A stretch of DNA of 12,380 nt from an uncultured Oscillospiraceae bacterium (GTDB taxonomy: Bacteria > Bacillota > Clostridia > Oscillospirales > Oscillospiraceae), in assembly GCA_944385065.1 (NCBI GenBank), contig CALWVX010000029.1, positions 1 to 12,380 of the forward strand, read 5' to 3'. Shown piece after piece: positions 5,660 to 12,042 of the stretch (positions are counted from its first letter, which is position 1; every line of letters begins with the position of its first letter). Both the position numbers and the translations under genes were made by a program. The notes below the pieces were generated by a model. That model was not told the DNA's origin and did no database searches. It saw only the letters and a program-made list of their open reading frames with translations.

Positions 5660-7177
5660 TTACCGGCGCAGATAGGAGGGGGGCCGGTACTGCAGGGCCT
5701 CGGCCAGATGGGGAGTCCGGATGGTCTCGCTGCCGTCCAGATCGGCGATGGTCCGGGCCACCCGGAGGATGCGGTCATAGCTGCGGGCGGTGAGGCCCAT
5801 CCGGTCGAAGGCCCCCCGCATCAGCGCCCGGCAGCCCTCGTCCAGGGCGCAGAACCGGTCCAGCCCCTCCCGGCCCAGACGGGCGTTGCAGGGTACGCCG
5901 GTATCTCCCTGCCGGGCGGTCTGGCGCGCCCGGGCGGCGTCCACCCGCTTCTTCACTTGGGCGGAGGACTCGGTCTGCTCCCGCCGGGACAGCTCGTCAA
6001 ATTCCAGGGGGGCCACCTCCACAAACAGGTCCAGCCGGTCCAGCAGGGGGCCGGACAGCCGGGAGAGGTATTTCTTCACCTCCGCCTCGGTGCACCGGCA
6101 CCGGCCCGAGGGGTGGCCGTACCAGCCGCACCGGCAGGGGTTCATGGCGCACACCAGCATGAAGCGGCTGGGGTAGGTGACGGTGCCGGCGGCCCGGGAG
6201 ATCTGCACCTGCCCGTCCTCCAGGGGCTGCCGGAGCACCTCCAGCACCTCCTTGGGGAACTCGGGCAGCTCGTCCAGAAACAGCACCCCGTTGTGGGCCA
6301 GGGAGATCTCCCCGGGCCGGGGGTTGGAGCCGCCCCCGGCCATGCCGGTGGCTGAGATGGTGTGGTGGGGGGAGCGGAAGGGCCGCAGGGAGATGAGGGG
6401 GCGCTCCGGCGAGGTGAGCCCCATGACCGAGTGGATCTCGGTGCACTCCAGGGCCTCCTGGCGGGTCATGTCCGGGAGGATGCCGGGCAGCCGCCGGGCC
6501 AGCATGGACTTGCCCGTCCCCGGCGGGCCGGACATGAGAACGCTGTGCCCGCCCGCGGCGGCGATCTCCAGGGCCCGCTTCACCTGCTCCTGCCCCTTCA
6601 CATCGGAGAAGTCTGGGGCCTGGACGGCGTCCGCCCCCGGCTGCCAGGCGGGGGCGGGGGAGATGGGCTCCTCCCCGGTGAGGTGGCGGACCAGCTGCTC
6701 CACGTCCCGGACCGGGTAGACCACGGGCCCCTGGGCCAGGGTGGCCTCGGCGGCGTTGTCCTCGGGGACGTACAGGGCCTGAATGCCCGCCCGCCCGGCG
6801 GCCAGCGCCATGGGCAGCATGCCCGCGCAGGGCCGCAGCCGGCCGGACAGGGACAGCTCCCCCAGAAAGGCGCAGTCTTCCCCGGGCAGCCGCAGCTGCC
6901 CCCCGGCGGCCAGAATGCCCACCAGCATGGGCAGGTCGTACAGGGTCCCAACCTTCTTCACATGGGCGGGGGCCAGATTGACGGTGATCCGGCTGACGGG
7001 GAAGGGGAAGCCGCAGTTCTTGATGGCGGCGCGCACCCGCTCCCGGGCCTCGTTCACCGCCGCGTCGGGCAGGCCCACCACCGTGAAGGCGGGCAGGCCG
7101 CCGGACAGGTCGCACTCGGCGCTCACCGGATAGCCGGTGACCCCCTGAATACCCAGGGAGCGGATGGAGCATACCAT
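5660..7177 (-). CDS. YifB/ComM family Mg-chelatase-like AAA+ ATPase
   Basis: This 505-residue protein is full length for the YifB family. ComM in Vibrio and Haemophilus is a hexameric helicase that drives branch migration during natural transformation; the role in Clostridia is less clear. The N-terminal domain (about 1-170, with FTVVGLPDAAVNEARERVRAA near 31-51) is a Lon-protease-like fold. The Mg-chelatase ATPase domain follows: Walker A GPPGTGKS at 217-224, Walker B VLFLDELPEF at 298-307, the cysteine cluster CRCGWYGHPSGRCRC at 348-362, and LLDRLDLF near 378 with the arginine finger. A YifB C-terminal helical domain spans about 400-505. The ATG at 7177 is preceded by GGAGGT. It has its own promoter and no partner gene. 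Confidence 0.95.
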   Translation of the reverse strand: MVCSIRSLGIQGVTGYPVSAECDLSGGLPAFTVVGLPDAAVNEARERVRAAIKNCGFPFPVSRITVNLAPAHVKKVGTLYDLPMLVGILAAGGQLRLPGEDCAFLGELSLSGRLRPCAGMLPMALAAGRAGIQALYVPEDNAAEATLAQGPVVYPVRDVEQLVRHLTGEEPISPAPAWQPGADAVQAPDFSDVKGQEQVKRALEIAAAGGHSVLMSGPPGTGKSMLARRLPGILPDMTRQEALECTEIHSVMGLTSPERPLISLRPFRSPHHTISATGMAGGGSNPRPGEISLAHNGVLFLDELPEFPKEVLEVLRQPLEDGQVQISRAAGTVTYPSRFMLVCAMNPCRCGWYGHPSGRCRCTEAEVKKYLSRLSGPLLDRLDLFVEVAPLEFDELSRREQTESSAQVKKRVDAARARQTARQGDTGVPCNARLGREGLDRFCALDEGCRALMRGAFDRMGLTARSYDRILRVARTIADLDGSETIRTPHLAEALQYRPPSYLRR

Positions 7178-7213
7178 GTCCCCACCTCCGATCGCTTTCA
7201 GATTCTCACCGCT

Positions 7214-7242
7214 ATTGTAGCGGGTCCCGGCGGAAATTGCAA
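7214..7242 (-). promoter_or_regulatory. sigma-A promoter of yifB
   Basis: On the minus strand, TTGCAA (7237-7242) and TACAAT (7214-7219) are separated by exactly 17 bp, upstream of the yifB start at 7177. The -10 box lies inside a perfect inverted repeat, CCGCTA (7209-7214) and TAGCGG (7218-7223) with a 3-bp centre, which could be an operator. Confidence 0.7.
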
Positions 7243-7273
7243 GCCTGAGGCGGCGGCTGGGTCGGAGCGGTTT

Positions 7274-7306
7274 GTCGACGAATTATCGACGCTTCCCGTC
7301 TATGAT
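7274..7306 (+). promoter_or_regulatory. possible promoter region for the first M20 hydrolase
   Basis: A TATGAT -10-like box is at 7301-7306, about 80 nt before the start codon. No good -35 is found at the correct distance. An inverted repeat, GTCGA (7274-7278) and TCGAC (7286-7290), overlaps where the -35 should lie. Weak evidence only. Confidence 0.25.
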
Positions 7307-7384
7307 TAACCATATTCAACAGAAGAATGTGGGGAAAGACACGTCCTCTCTGTGCACTTTTTAATGATAGAGGAGGCTTCCATC

Positions 7385-8587
7385 ATGACAGAACTCTTCC
7401 GCCAGGCGGAGCAGCTCCAGGACCAGCTGGTGGCCTGGCGCCGGGACCTGCACCGGATTCCGGAGACGGGGCTGGTGCTGCCCCAGACCGCGGCCTATGT
7501 CCAGAAGGTGCTGACCGAGCTGGGGCTGACCTGGCAGGAATACCCGGGACACTCGGGAATGACGGTGCGGATCGGGGGCGGGCCGGGAAAAACGGTGGCC
7601 CTCCGGGCGGACATGGACGGACTGAAGGTGCAGGAGGACACCGGCCTGCCCTATGCCTCCCAGAACGGAAACATGCACGCCTGCGGGCACGACAGCCACA
7701 CCGCCATGCTGCTGGGGGCGGCAAAACTGCTGAAGGAGCATGAGAAGGAGCTTCAGGGGACTGTCAAGCTGATCTTCCAGCCTGCCGAGGAGGGCCCCGG
7801 CGGGGCCGAGCCCATGGTGCGGGACGGCGTGATGAAGGATGTGGACGGCATTTTCGCCCAGCACATCGGGGACCTGTTTTCCGGGACCGGCAAGCGGACG
7901 GTGGATGTGACCTGGGCCGAGACCACCGCCGCCGACGACCAGGTGATCATCCACATCACCGGCCTGGGCGGCCACGGGGCCAATCCCCAAAAATGCGTGG
8001 ACCCGGTGGTGATCGCCGCCCAGATCATCCAGAACCTGCAGTATATCGTCAGCCGGGAGACCGACCCCTTTGACAGCGTGGTCATCACCATCGCCAGCGT
8101 GGAGGCAGGCCGGGGCACCTTCAATGTGATCCCCGAGGAGGCCACCCTGAAGGGGACCATCCGCAACGCCTCGCCCCGGACCCGGGATCAGGTGCTGGAC
8201 CGCATCCGAGAGGTGGCCCAGCAGACGGCTGCCATGATGCGGGCCGGCTGCACGGTGGAGTATGTGGACGGCTACCCCGCCCTGGTCAATGACCGGGCCA
8301 TGGTGGAGTCCTTCCTGCGCACCGCCCGTGCCGCCCTGGGGGAGGAGGAGGTTAACATCCTGCCCCACGGCATGACCGGCGGAGAGGACGCCGCCTTCTT
8401 CTTCCGGGAGAAGCCCGGCTGCTTCTTCGTGCTGGTGAGCTCGGCCCCCTGCCCCCTGGACGGCATGGTGTACGGGGCCCACCACCCGCGGTTCTGCCTG
8501 GACGAGTCGGTGTTCTGGAAAGGGTGCGGCCTGATGGCCCAGAGCGCGGCAAACTGGCTGGCGGAGCAGAAGAGCGGCGGGCAGTAA
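7385..8587 (+). CDS. M20 family amidohydrolase (N-acyl-amino acid / hippurate hydrolase type)
   Basis: This is a 400-residue zinc or cobalt dependent hydrolase of peptidase family M20D, the usual length. Family members remove acyl groups from N-acyl-L-amino acids or split small peptides in the cytoplasm. Metal-site motifs are LRADMDGL (73-80), HACGHDSHT (98-106, ligands C100 and H102), QPAEEGPGG (132-140, catalytic and ligand glutamates E135 and E136), H160 and the late histidines HHP (366-368). GGHGANP (195-201) opens the dimerisation domain. The ATG at 7385 is chosen because AGGAGG lies 8 nt upstream; the in-frame ATG at 7352 has no site. The substrate cannot be read from the sequence. It is divergent from yifB and separated from the next M20 gene by 413 bp. 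Confidence 0.93.
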   Translation: MTELFRQAEQLQDQLVAWRRDLHRIPETGLVLPQTAAYVQKVLTELGLTWQEYPGHSGMTVRIGGGPGKTVALRADMDGLKVQEDTGLPYASQNGNMHACGHDSHTAMLLGAAKLLKEHEKELQGTVKLIFQPAEEGPGGAEPMVRDGVMKDVDGIFAQHIGDLFSGTGKRTVDVTWAETTAADDQVIIHITGLGGHGANPQKCVDPVVIAAQIIQNLQYIVSRETDPFDSVVITIASVEAGRGTFNVIPEEATLKGTIRNASPRTRDQVLDRIREVAQQTAAMMRAGCTVEYVDGYPALVNDRAMVESFLRTARAALGEEEVNILPHGMTGGEDAAFFFREKPGCFFVLVSSAPCPLDGMVYGAHHPRFCLDESVFWKGCGLMAQSAANWLAEQKSGGQ

Positions 8588-8593
8588 GCCGGA

Positions 8594-8615
8594 ACAGCGG
8601 CGAATACGCCGCTGT
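8594..8615 (+). terminator. hairpin after the first M20 gene, weak terminator candidate
   Basis: ACAGCGGCG (8594-8602) pairs perfectly with CGCCGCTGT (8607-8615) around an AATA loop, 7 nt after the stop codon. No T-run follows. A second small hairpin, GCCGC and GCGGC at 8630-8634 and 8639-8643, lies just after it. Position suggests transcript end or 3' protection, but a true intrinsic terminator is not shown. Confidence 0.45.
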
Positions 8616-8629
8616 GATAGTGTACAAAA
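8613..8629 (+). repeat. 17-bp direct repeat, copy 1
   Basis: TGTGATAGTGTACAAAA matches 8842-8858 at 16 of 17 positions. It starts within the 3' arm of the hairpin after the first M20 gene and ends about 40 bp before the first promoter's -35 box. Confidence 0.6.
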
Positions 8630-8669
8630 GCCGCTGAGGCGGCGCAGATTCCCTTATGGAATCAGTCTA

Positions 8670-8699
8670 TTGACAGGGGAGAAGATTCTCCATTATAAT
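8670..8699 (+). promoter_or_regulatory. consensus sigma-A promoter P1 of the second M20-carrier operon
   Basis: TTGACA (8670-8675) and TATAAT (8694-8699) are both perfect and 18 bp apart. The spacer holds a perfect inverted repeat, GGAGAA and TTCTCC around GA (8678-8691). Another, GATTCC and GGAATC (8647-8652 and 8658-8663), lies just upstream of the -35. It would give a leader of roughly 295 nt before the gene at 9001. Confidence 0.8.
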
Positions 8700-8701
8700 T
8701 A

Positions 8702-8729
8702 TTAGCGAAATAGTTCACTACTTTGCTAA
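8702..8729. promoter_or_regulatory. imperfect palindrome at the P1 start site, candidate operator
   Basis: The arms TTAGCGAAATAG (8702-8713) and CTACTTTGCTAA (8718-8729) pair at 11 of 12 positions (one G-T pair) across a 4-bp centre. The site begins 2 bp after the -10 box, covering the likely start of transcription, which is a classic repressor position. It could also act as a 5' stem-loop in the RNA. Confidence 0.6.
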
Positions 8730-8864
8730 ATAAACACAGAAAAAAACTTAAAATAATTTAGTTGACTGCTGTTTTGTGGAAAGTTTTCCGCATTTTCTGC
8801 AAAAAGTGTTCCATTTTACCGTTGGAAAACGGGAACTTTATTGTGATAGTGCACAAAACCAGGC
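8730..8864. other. AT-rich spacer between P1 and P2
   Basis: No gene is seen here. It is much richer in A and T than the rest of the window. It contains small inverted repeats: GGAAA and TTTCC at 8778-8789, and CCGTT and AACGG at 8819-8832. A long minus-strand frame across it is only the shadow of the next gene. Confidence 0.5.
8842..8858 (+). repeat. 17-bp direct repeat, copy 2
   Basis: TGTGATAGTGCACAAAA is the second copy. With the base before it, it holds an inverted TTGTG and CACAA. It ends six bases before the -35 box of the second promoter, a normal activator-binding position. The shared core may be a regulator site. Confidence 0.6.
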
Positions 8865-8893
8865 TTGACGATGCCAATTTACATTGGTAAAAT
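8865..8893 (+). promoter_or_regulatory. sigma-A promoter P2 of the second M20-carrier operon
   Basis: TTGACG (8865-8870) and TAAAAT (8888-8893) each match consensus at five of six positions and are 17 bp apart. The spacer contains a perfect inverted repeat, CCAAT and ATTGG around TTAC (8874-8887). The start of transcription would be about 100 nt before the gene at 9001. Confidence 0.75.
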
Positions 8894-9000
8894 AGACCTA
8901 ACGTTGTGTGCGGCGCCGCGGCCCGGGCGGGAAAAGGGTCCTTGCCTCCGGCCTGAAAGGTCAGATTGGCCCGTGTGTGACAGATTAGGAGGATGCAATC

Positions 9001-10200
9001 ATGGATATGGAAAAAAGCTTTTTGGAGCCCTTTGTGACCGAGGCGGTGAAGAAGCACCACCAGCAGGCCGTGGAGCTGTGCGACGACCTGTACGCCCATC
9101 CCGAGGTGTCCGATCAGGAGTTCCGCTCCAGCCAGAAGATCGTGGACATTCTGCGGCAGGCCGGCTATGAGGTGGAGTACCCCTACCTGGGCCACCCCAC
9201 CGCCTTCCGGGGCGTCATTGATAACGGAGACGGTCCGGCGGTGGGCATTCTGGTGGAGTACGACGCCCTGCCCGGCATCGGCCACGGCTGCGGCCACAAC
9301 GCCCACGGCTCCATGTCGGTGCTGGCCGCCCTGGCCATGGCGGAGCTGAAGGACCGCTTCCACGGCAAGGTCTATGTGTACGGCACCCCCGCCGAGGAGG
9401 AGGCCGGCGCCAAGGTGGGCATGGCGGCCAAGGGGGCCTTCGACGGGCTGGCCCTGGCCCTGATGATCCACAGCTGGAGCGGCGGAAAGAGCATGGCCGA
9501 CATGGATGTGCTCAGCCTGCGCAACTACATCATCGAGTTTACCGGCGTTTCCGCCCACGCGGTGGCCGGCCCCTGGAAGGGGCACAGCGCCCTGGCCTGC
9601 GCCCGGAAATTCCTGGACCTGATCGACGCCCGCCGGGAGTGCTTCACCCCGGACATCCATGTGAACGGCGTCATCACCGACGGCGGCGTGTTCCCCAACA
9701 TCCTGCCGGCCAAGGTCACCGTCCGGCTGGAGATTCGGACCGACTCTCAGGGCAAGCTGGAGCAGATGGACGAGATTGTCCGCAACTGCGCCAAGGGGGC
9801 CTGCATTGCGCTGGACTGCGACGTGACCTTCACCAAGGGCTTTGAGGACTTTGCCGATATGGTCCGGGTCCCGGCGCTGGAGCAGGCCACCATGAAGCTG
9901 TTTGAGGAGCTGGGCCAGGACTATGAGCCGGTCCCCACCCCCTGCGGGTCTTCCGACGTGGGCAATGTGAGCTATCACTGCCCCACCATTCAGCCCCAGC
10001 TGTCCATTACCGATTCGTTCTATGCTCTGCACACCGAACAGTTCCGGGACGAGACCATCAAGCCCAAGGGCCACGAGGCCATTTCCGTGGGCGCGCAGCT
10101 GATCGCCAGCCTGGTGTACCGGACCCTGACCGACGAGCAGTTCCGGGACGAGGTCTTCCGCTCCTATGAGCAGCAGCGGGAGAAGAAGCTGAATTCTTAA
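9001..10200 (+). CDS. M20 family metallohydrolase, AbgB/PM20D2-like
   Basis: This 399-residue protein belongs to the M20 branch that includes p-aminobenzoyl-glutamate hydrolase subunits and the animal dipeptidase PM20D2. The signature EYDALPGIGHGCGHN spans residues 86-100, with metal ligands C97 and H99. GTPAEEEAGAK (128-138) carries the paired glutamates E132 and E133. H157, VSAHAVAGPWKG (183-194, dimerisation domain), CGSSDVGNVS (315-324) and H344 complete the site. It differs clearly from the first M20 gene, so the two are not a recent duplication. AGGAGG lies 8 nt before the ATG. It shares a transcript with the YfcC carrier 90 bp downstream, so its substrate is probably what the carrier brings in: an N-acyl amino acid, folate-type conjugate or dipeptide (inference). 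Confidence 0.92.
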   Translation: MDMEKSFLEPFVTEAVKKHHQQAVELCDDLYAHPEVSDQEFRSSQKIVDILRQAGYEVEYPYLGHPTAFRGVIDNGDGPAVGILVEYDALPGIGHGCGHNAHGSMSVLAALAMAELKDRFHGKVYVYGTPAEEEAGAKVGMAAKGAFDGLALALMIHSWSGGKSMADMDVLSLRNYIIEFTGVSAHAVAGPWKGHSALACARKFLDLIDARRECFTPDIHVNGVITDGGVFPNILPAKVTVRLEIRTDSQGKLEQMDEIVRNCAKGACIALDCDVTFTKGFEDFADMVRVPALEQATMKLFEELGQDYEPVPTPCGSSDVGNVSYHCPTIQPQLSITDSFYALHTEQFRDETIKPKGHEAISVGAQLIASLVYRTLTDEQFRDEVFRSYEQQREKKLNS

Positions 10201-10237
10201 GGGAAAGGAGGAAACGGAAGCGAGCCTGAGGGGCCGC

Positions 10238-10294
10238 ATGTTAAAAGAGAGTATCATTGAAAATCAAGGGAGAGAAAAGGAGGAATTTACATGA
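10238..10294 (+). CDS. possible 18-residue ORF overlapping the carrier start
   Basis: ATG at 10238 opens an 18-codon frame whose TGA overlaps the carrier ATG as ATGA (10291-10294), the usual sign of translational coupling. The binding site in front is weak (GAGGGG, 5 nt away). A perfect AAAGGAGG at 10204-10211 lies too far upstream and has no start codon at normal distance. The carrier has its own strong site inside this frame. It may be a coupling leader or chance. Confidence 0.2.
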   Translation: MLKESIIENQGREKEEFT

Positions 10295-11703
10295 GCAACG
10301 GCAATACCCTGGAAAAGAAAAAGAAATTCTCAGCGCCGCACATCTATCTTCTGCTGGTCTGCGTCATCGTGGTATGTACCCTGCTGACCTGGATCCTGCC
10401 CGCCGGCGAGTTTGACCGGGAGATCAACGAGAACGGGACGGAGGTCGTGGTTCCCGGCACCTATCACGAGGTGGATGCCAGCCCGGTAGGACCCTTCCAG
10501 ATGGTCCAGTCCCTGTATGTGGGCATGAACGACGCCGCCAATGTGGTGTTCTTCGTGTTCATCTCCTACGCCGCCATCGGCATCATAATTTCCAGCGGCG
10601 CATTCAACGGTCTGGTGGCCTTTCTGCTGCGGATCTTCAAAGGGAAGGCCAGGGCCGCCCTGATTCCCATCTTCATTACGGTGCTGGGCGCCGGCTCTTC
10701 CACCATTGGCCTGTATGAGGAGCTATTCCCATTTATCCCGGTGTTTGTGGGTATCTGCATTGCTCTGGGGTATGATGCCATTGTGGGTCTGGCCATTGTG
10801 GCGCTGGGCGCCGGCCTGGGCTATTCCGGCGCCACCATCAACCCCTTCACCGTGGGCCTTGCCCAGGGCGTGGCCGGTCTGCCCACCATGACGGGCATTC
10901 CCTTCCGGCTGTTCTGTCACGCCTGCTTTATCGTGGTGGGCTCCGCGCTGACTATCCGCTATGCCCTGAAGATCCAGGCCGACCCCACCAAGAGCCTGGT
11001 CTACTCCGACGGCCCCTCCAAGTTTGCCATGAGTGAGGAGGATATTCACAAGCACCCCTTCGGCATCCGGGAGAAGCTGGTCCTGGCCGTGCTGGTGATC
11101 GGCATCGTGGTCATTGTCTACGGCAGCCGCACCTATGGCTGGTACTTCCAGGAGCTGTCCGCCGTCTTCGTCATCATGGGCGTTATCAGCGCCATCATCA
11201 TGGGCTACGGCCCCAACGCCATTGCGGAGAAGTTCGCCGACGGATTCAAGGACATCGCCATGGCCTGTATGGTTATCGGTATTGCCCGCGGCATTCTGAT
11301 CGTGCTCCAGGAGGGCTGCATCATTGATACGGTGGTGTATTACGCCTCCCTGCCCCTGTCCGCCGTGCCCACCTGGCTGTCCGGCGTGGCCATGCTGTGC
11401 GTCCAGACTATCATCAGCTTCTTCATCGGTTCCGGCTCCGGTCAGGCGGCCACCTCCATGCCCATCATGGCTCCTCTGGCCGACCTGCTGGGCTTCTCCC
11501 GTGAGACCGCCGTGCTGGCCTTCCAGATGAGCGACGGACTGACCAACGCTCTGTGGCCCACCGGCATGACCGCCGTCATGTGCAGTCTGGCTGGGATCAA
11601 GATCCAGAAGTGGTGGAAGTGGTTTGTGCCCGTGTTCCTGTTCCTCTTCCTCACGGAGTGCATCCTGATGATCATCGCCGTTCAGACCGGATTCGGCCTG
11701 TAA
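10291..11703 (+). CDS. YfcC/DcuC-family membrane carrier
   Basis: This 470-residue integral membrane protein belongs to the YfcC family within the C4-dicarboxylate anaerobic carrier (DcuC) superfamily, whose members move dicarboxylates, basic amino acids or peptides. The lysine-rich N-terminus is followed by a membrane span at about 17-37 ending in LPAGEFDR, a conserved family motif. About ten more spans follow, near 83-103, 122-142, 145-171, 172-192, 205-224, 262-279, 288-305, 324-340, 360-381 and 444-465. GAGSSTIGLYEELFPF (133-148) and GLGYSGATINPFTVGLAQG (175-193) form one half of the transport core, and GSGSGQAATSMPIMAPLAD (380-398) the other. AAAGGAGG lies 7 nt before the ATG. The partner M20 hydrolase upstream suggests uptake followed by cytoplasmic hydrolysis. 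The substrate is not known. Confidence 0.9.
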   Translation: MSNGNTLEKKKKFSAPHIYLLLVCVIVVCTLLTWILPAGEFDREINENGTEVVVPGTYHEVDASPVGPFQMVQSLYVGMNDAANVVFFVFISYAAIGIIISSGAFNGLVAFLLRIFKGKARAALIPIFITVLGAGSSTIGLYEELFPFIPVFVGICIALGYDAIVGLAIVALGAGLGYSGATINPFTVGLAQGVAGLPTMTGIPFRLFCHACFIVVGSALTIRYALKIQADPTKSLVYSDGPSKFAMSEEDIHKHPFGIREKLVLAVLVIGIVVIVYGSRTYGWYFQELSAVFVIMGVISAIIMGYGPNAIAEKFADGFKDIAMACMVIGIARGILIVLQEGCIIDTVVYYASLPLSAVPTWLSGVAMLCVQTIISFFIGSGSGQAATSMPIMAPLADLLGFSRETAVLAFQMSDGLTNALWPTGMTAVMCSLAGIKIQKWWKWFVPVFLFLFLTECILMIIAVQTGFGL

Positions 11704-11739
11704 GCGGCGCAGCGCAAACCCAACCCAAGCGGACACAGG

Positions 11740-11780
11740 AGCCGCCGCGGAGGCAAAACCCTCCGCGGCGGCTTTCTTAT
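11740..11780 (+). terminator. rho-independent terminator after the carrier
   Basis: AGCCGCCGCGGAGG (11740-11753) pairs perfectly with 11760-11773, a 14-bp stem with a 6-nt loop, followed by a T-rich TTCTTAT. It closes the M20-carrier operon. Confidence 0.88.
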
Positions 11781-11796
11781 GTCTGCAAGACAGCCG

Positions 11797-11820
11797 TCCG
11801 CCGGAAAAAATCCCGGCGGA
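11797..11820 (+). other. second hairpin upstream of the nifJ promoter
   Basis: TCCGCCGG (11797-11804) pairs with CCGGCGGA (11813-11820) around an A-rich loop. It ends 3 bp before the -35 box of the nifJ promoter. It may be a backup terminator, though no T-run follows directly. Confidence 0.4.
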
Positions 11821-11823
11821 AAG

Positions 11824-11852
11824 TTTACAAATCCGAAAAAAAGTGCTAAACT
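11824..11852 (+). promoter_or_regulatory. probable promoter of nifJ
   Basis: TTTACA (11824-11829) and TAAACT (11847-11852) are 17 bp apart, matching consensus at five and four of six positions. Transcription would start near 11860, giving a leader of about 180 nt. Confidence 0.55.
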
Positions 11853-11920
11853 ATCCTCTGTACAGGGTTTGAAAGCCGGCGCCTTCTCTGCGGGTCGGCG
11901 TGTCCCGGCGCAATATAAGC

Positions 11921-11947
11921 AAACAGTTATAAAGATGATAACTGTTT
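11921..11947. promoter_or_regulatory. perfect 10-7-10 palindrome in the nifJ leader
   Basis: AAACAGTTAT (11921-11930) and ATAACTGTTT (11938-11947) are perfect inverted repeats across a 7-bp centre. The site is about 60 bp downstream of the predicted start and 95 bp before the ATG. A dimeric repressor site is the simplest reading. As RNA it makes an A/U-rich stem followed by one more T, too weak for a normal terminator. Confidence 0.55.
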
Positions 11948-11994
11948 TCGGAATGGCCGAACGGGGACAGGGCTGTACAATGTGCAGAGAGGGC

Positions 11995-12018
11995 TTTGGG
12001 CGCGCAGTGCGCCCCAAA
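11995..12018 (+). other. leader hairpin just before the nifJ ribosome binding site
   Basis: TTTGGGCGC (11995-12003) pairs with GCGCCC plus AAA (12009-12018, one unpaired C) around GCAGT. It ends 4 nt before an AGGAAG sequence. It could influence translation start or RNA stability. Confidence 0.4.
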
Positions 12019-12042
12019 ATCAGGAAGAAAGTAGGGAACTCA

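Noticed and set aside
8692..8697. Minus-strand TATAAT overlapping P1
   Set aside because: It arises from the near-palindromic ATTATAAT. No -35 is at the right distance, and the first M20 gene would be read antisense.
8758..10257. 499-residue minus-strand open frame
   Set aside because: It is the shadow of the second M20 gene, with low-complexity composition and no family match that I recognise.
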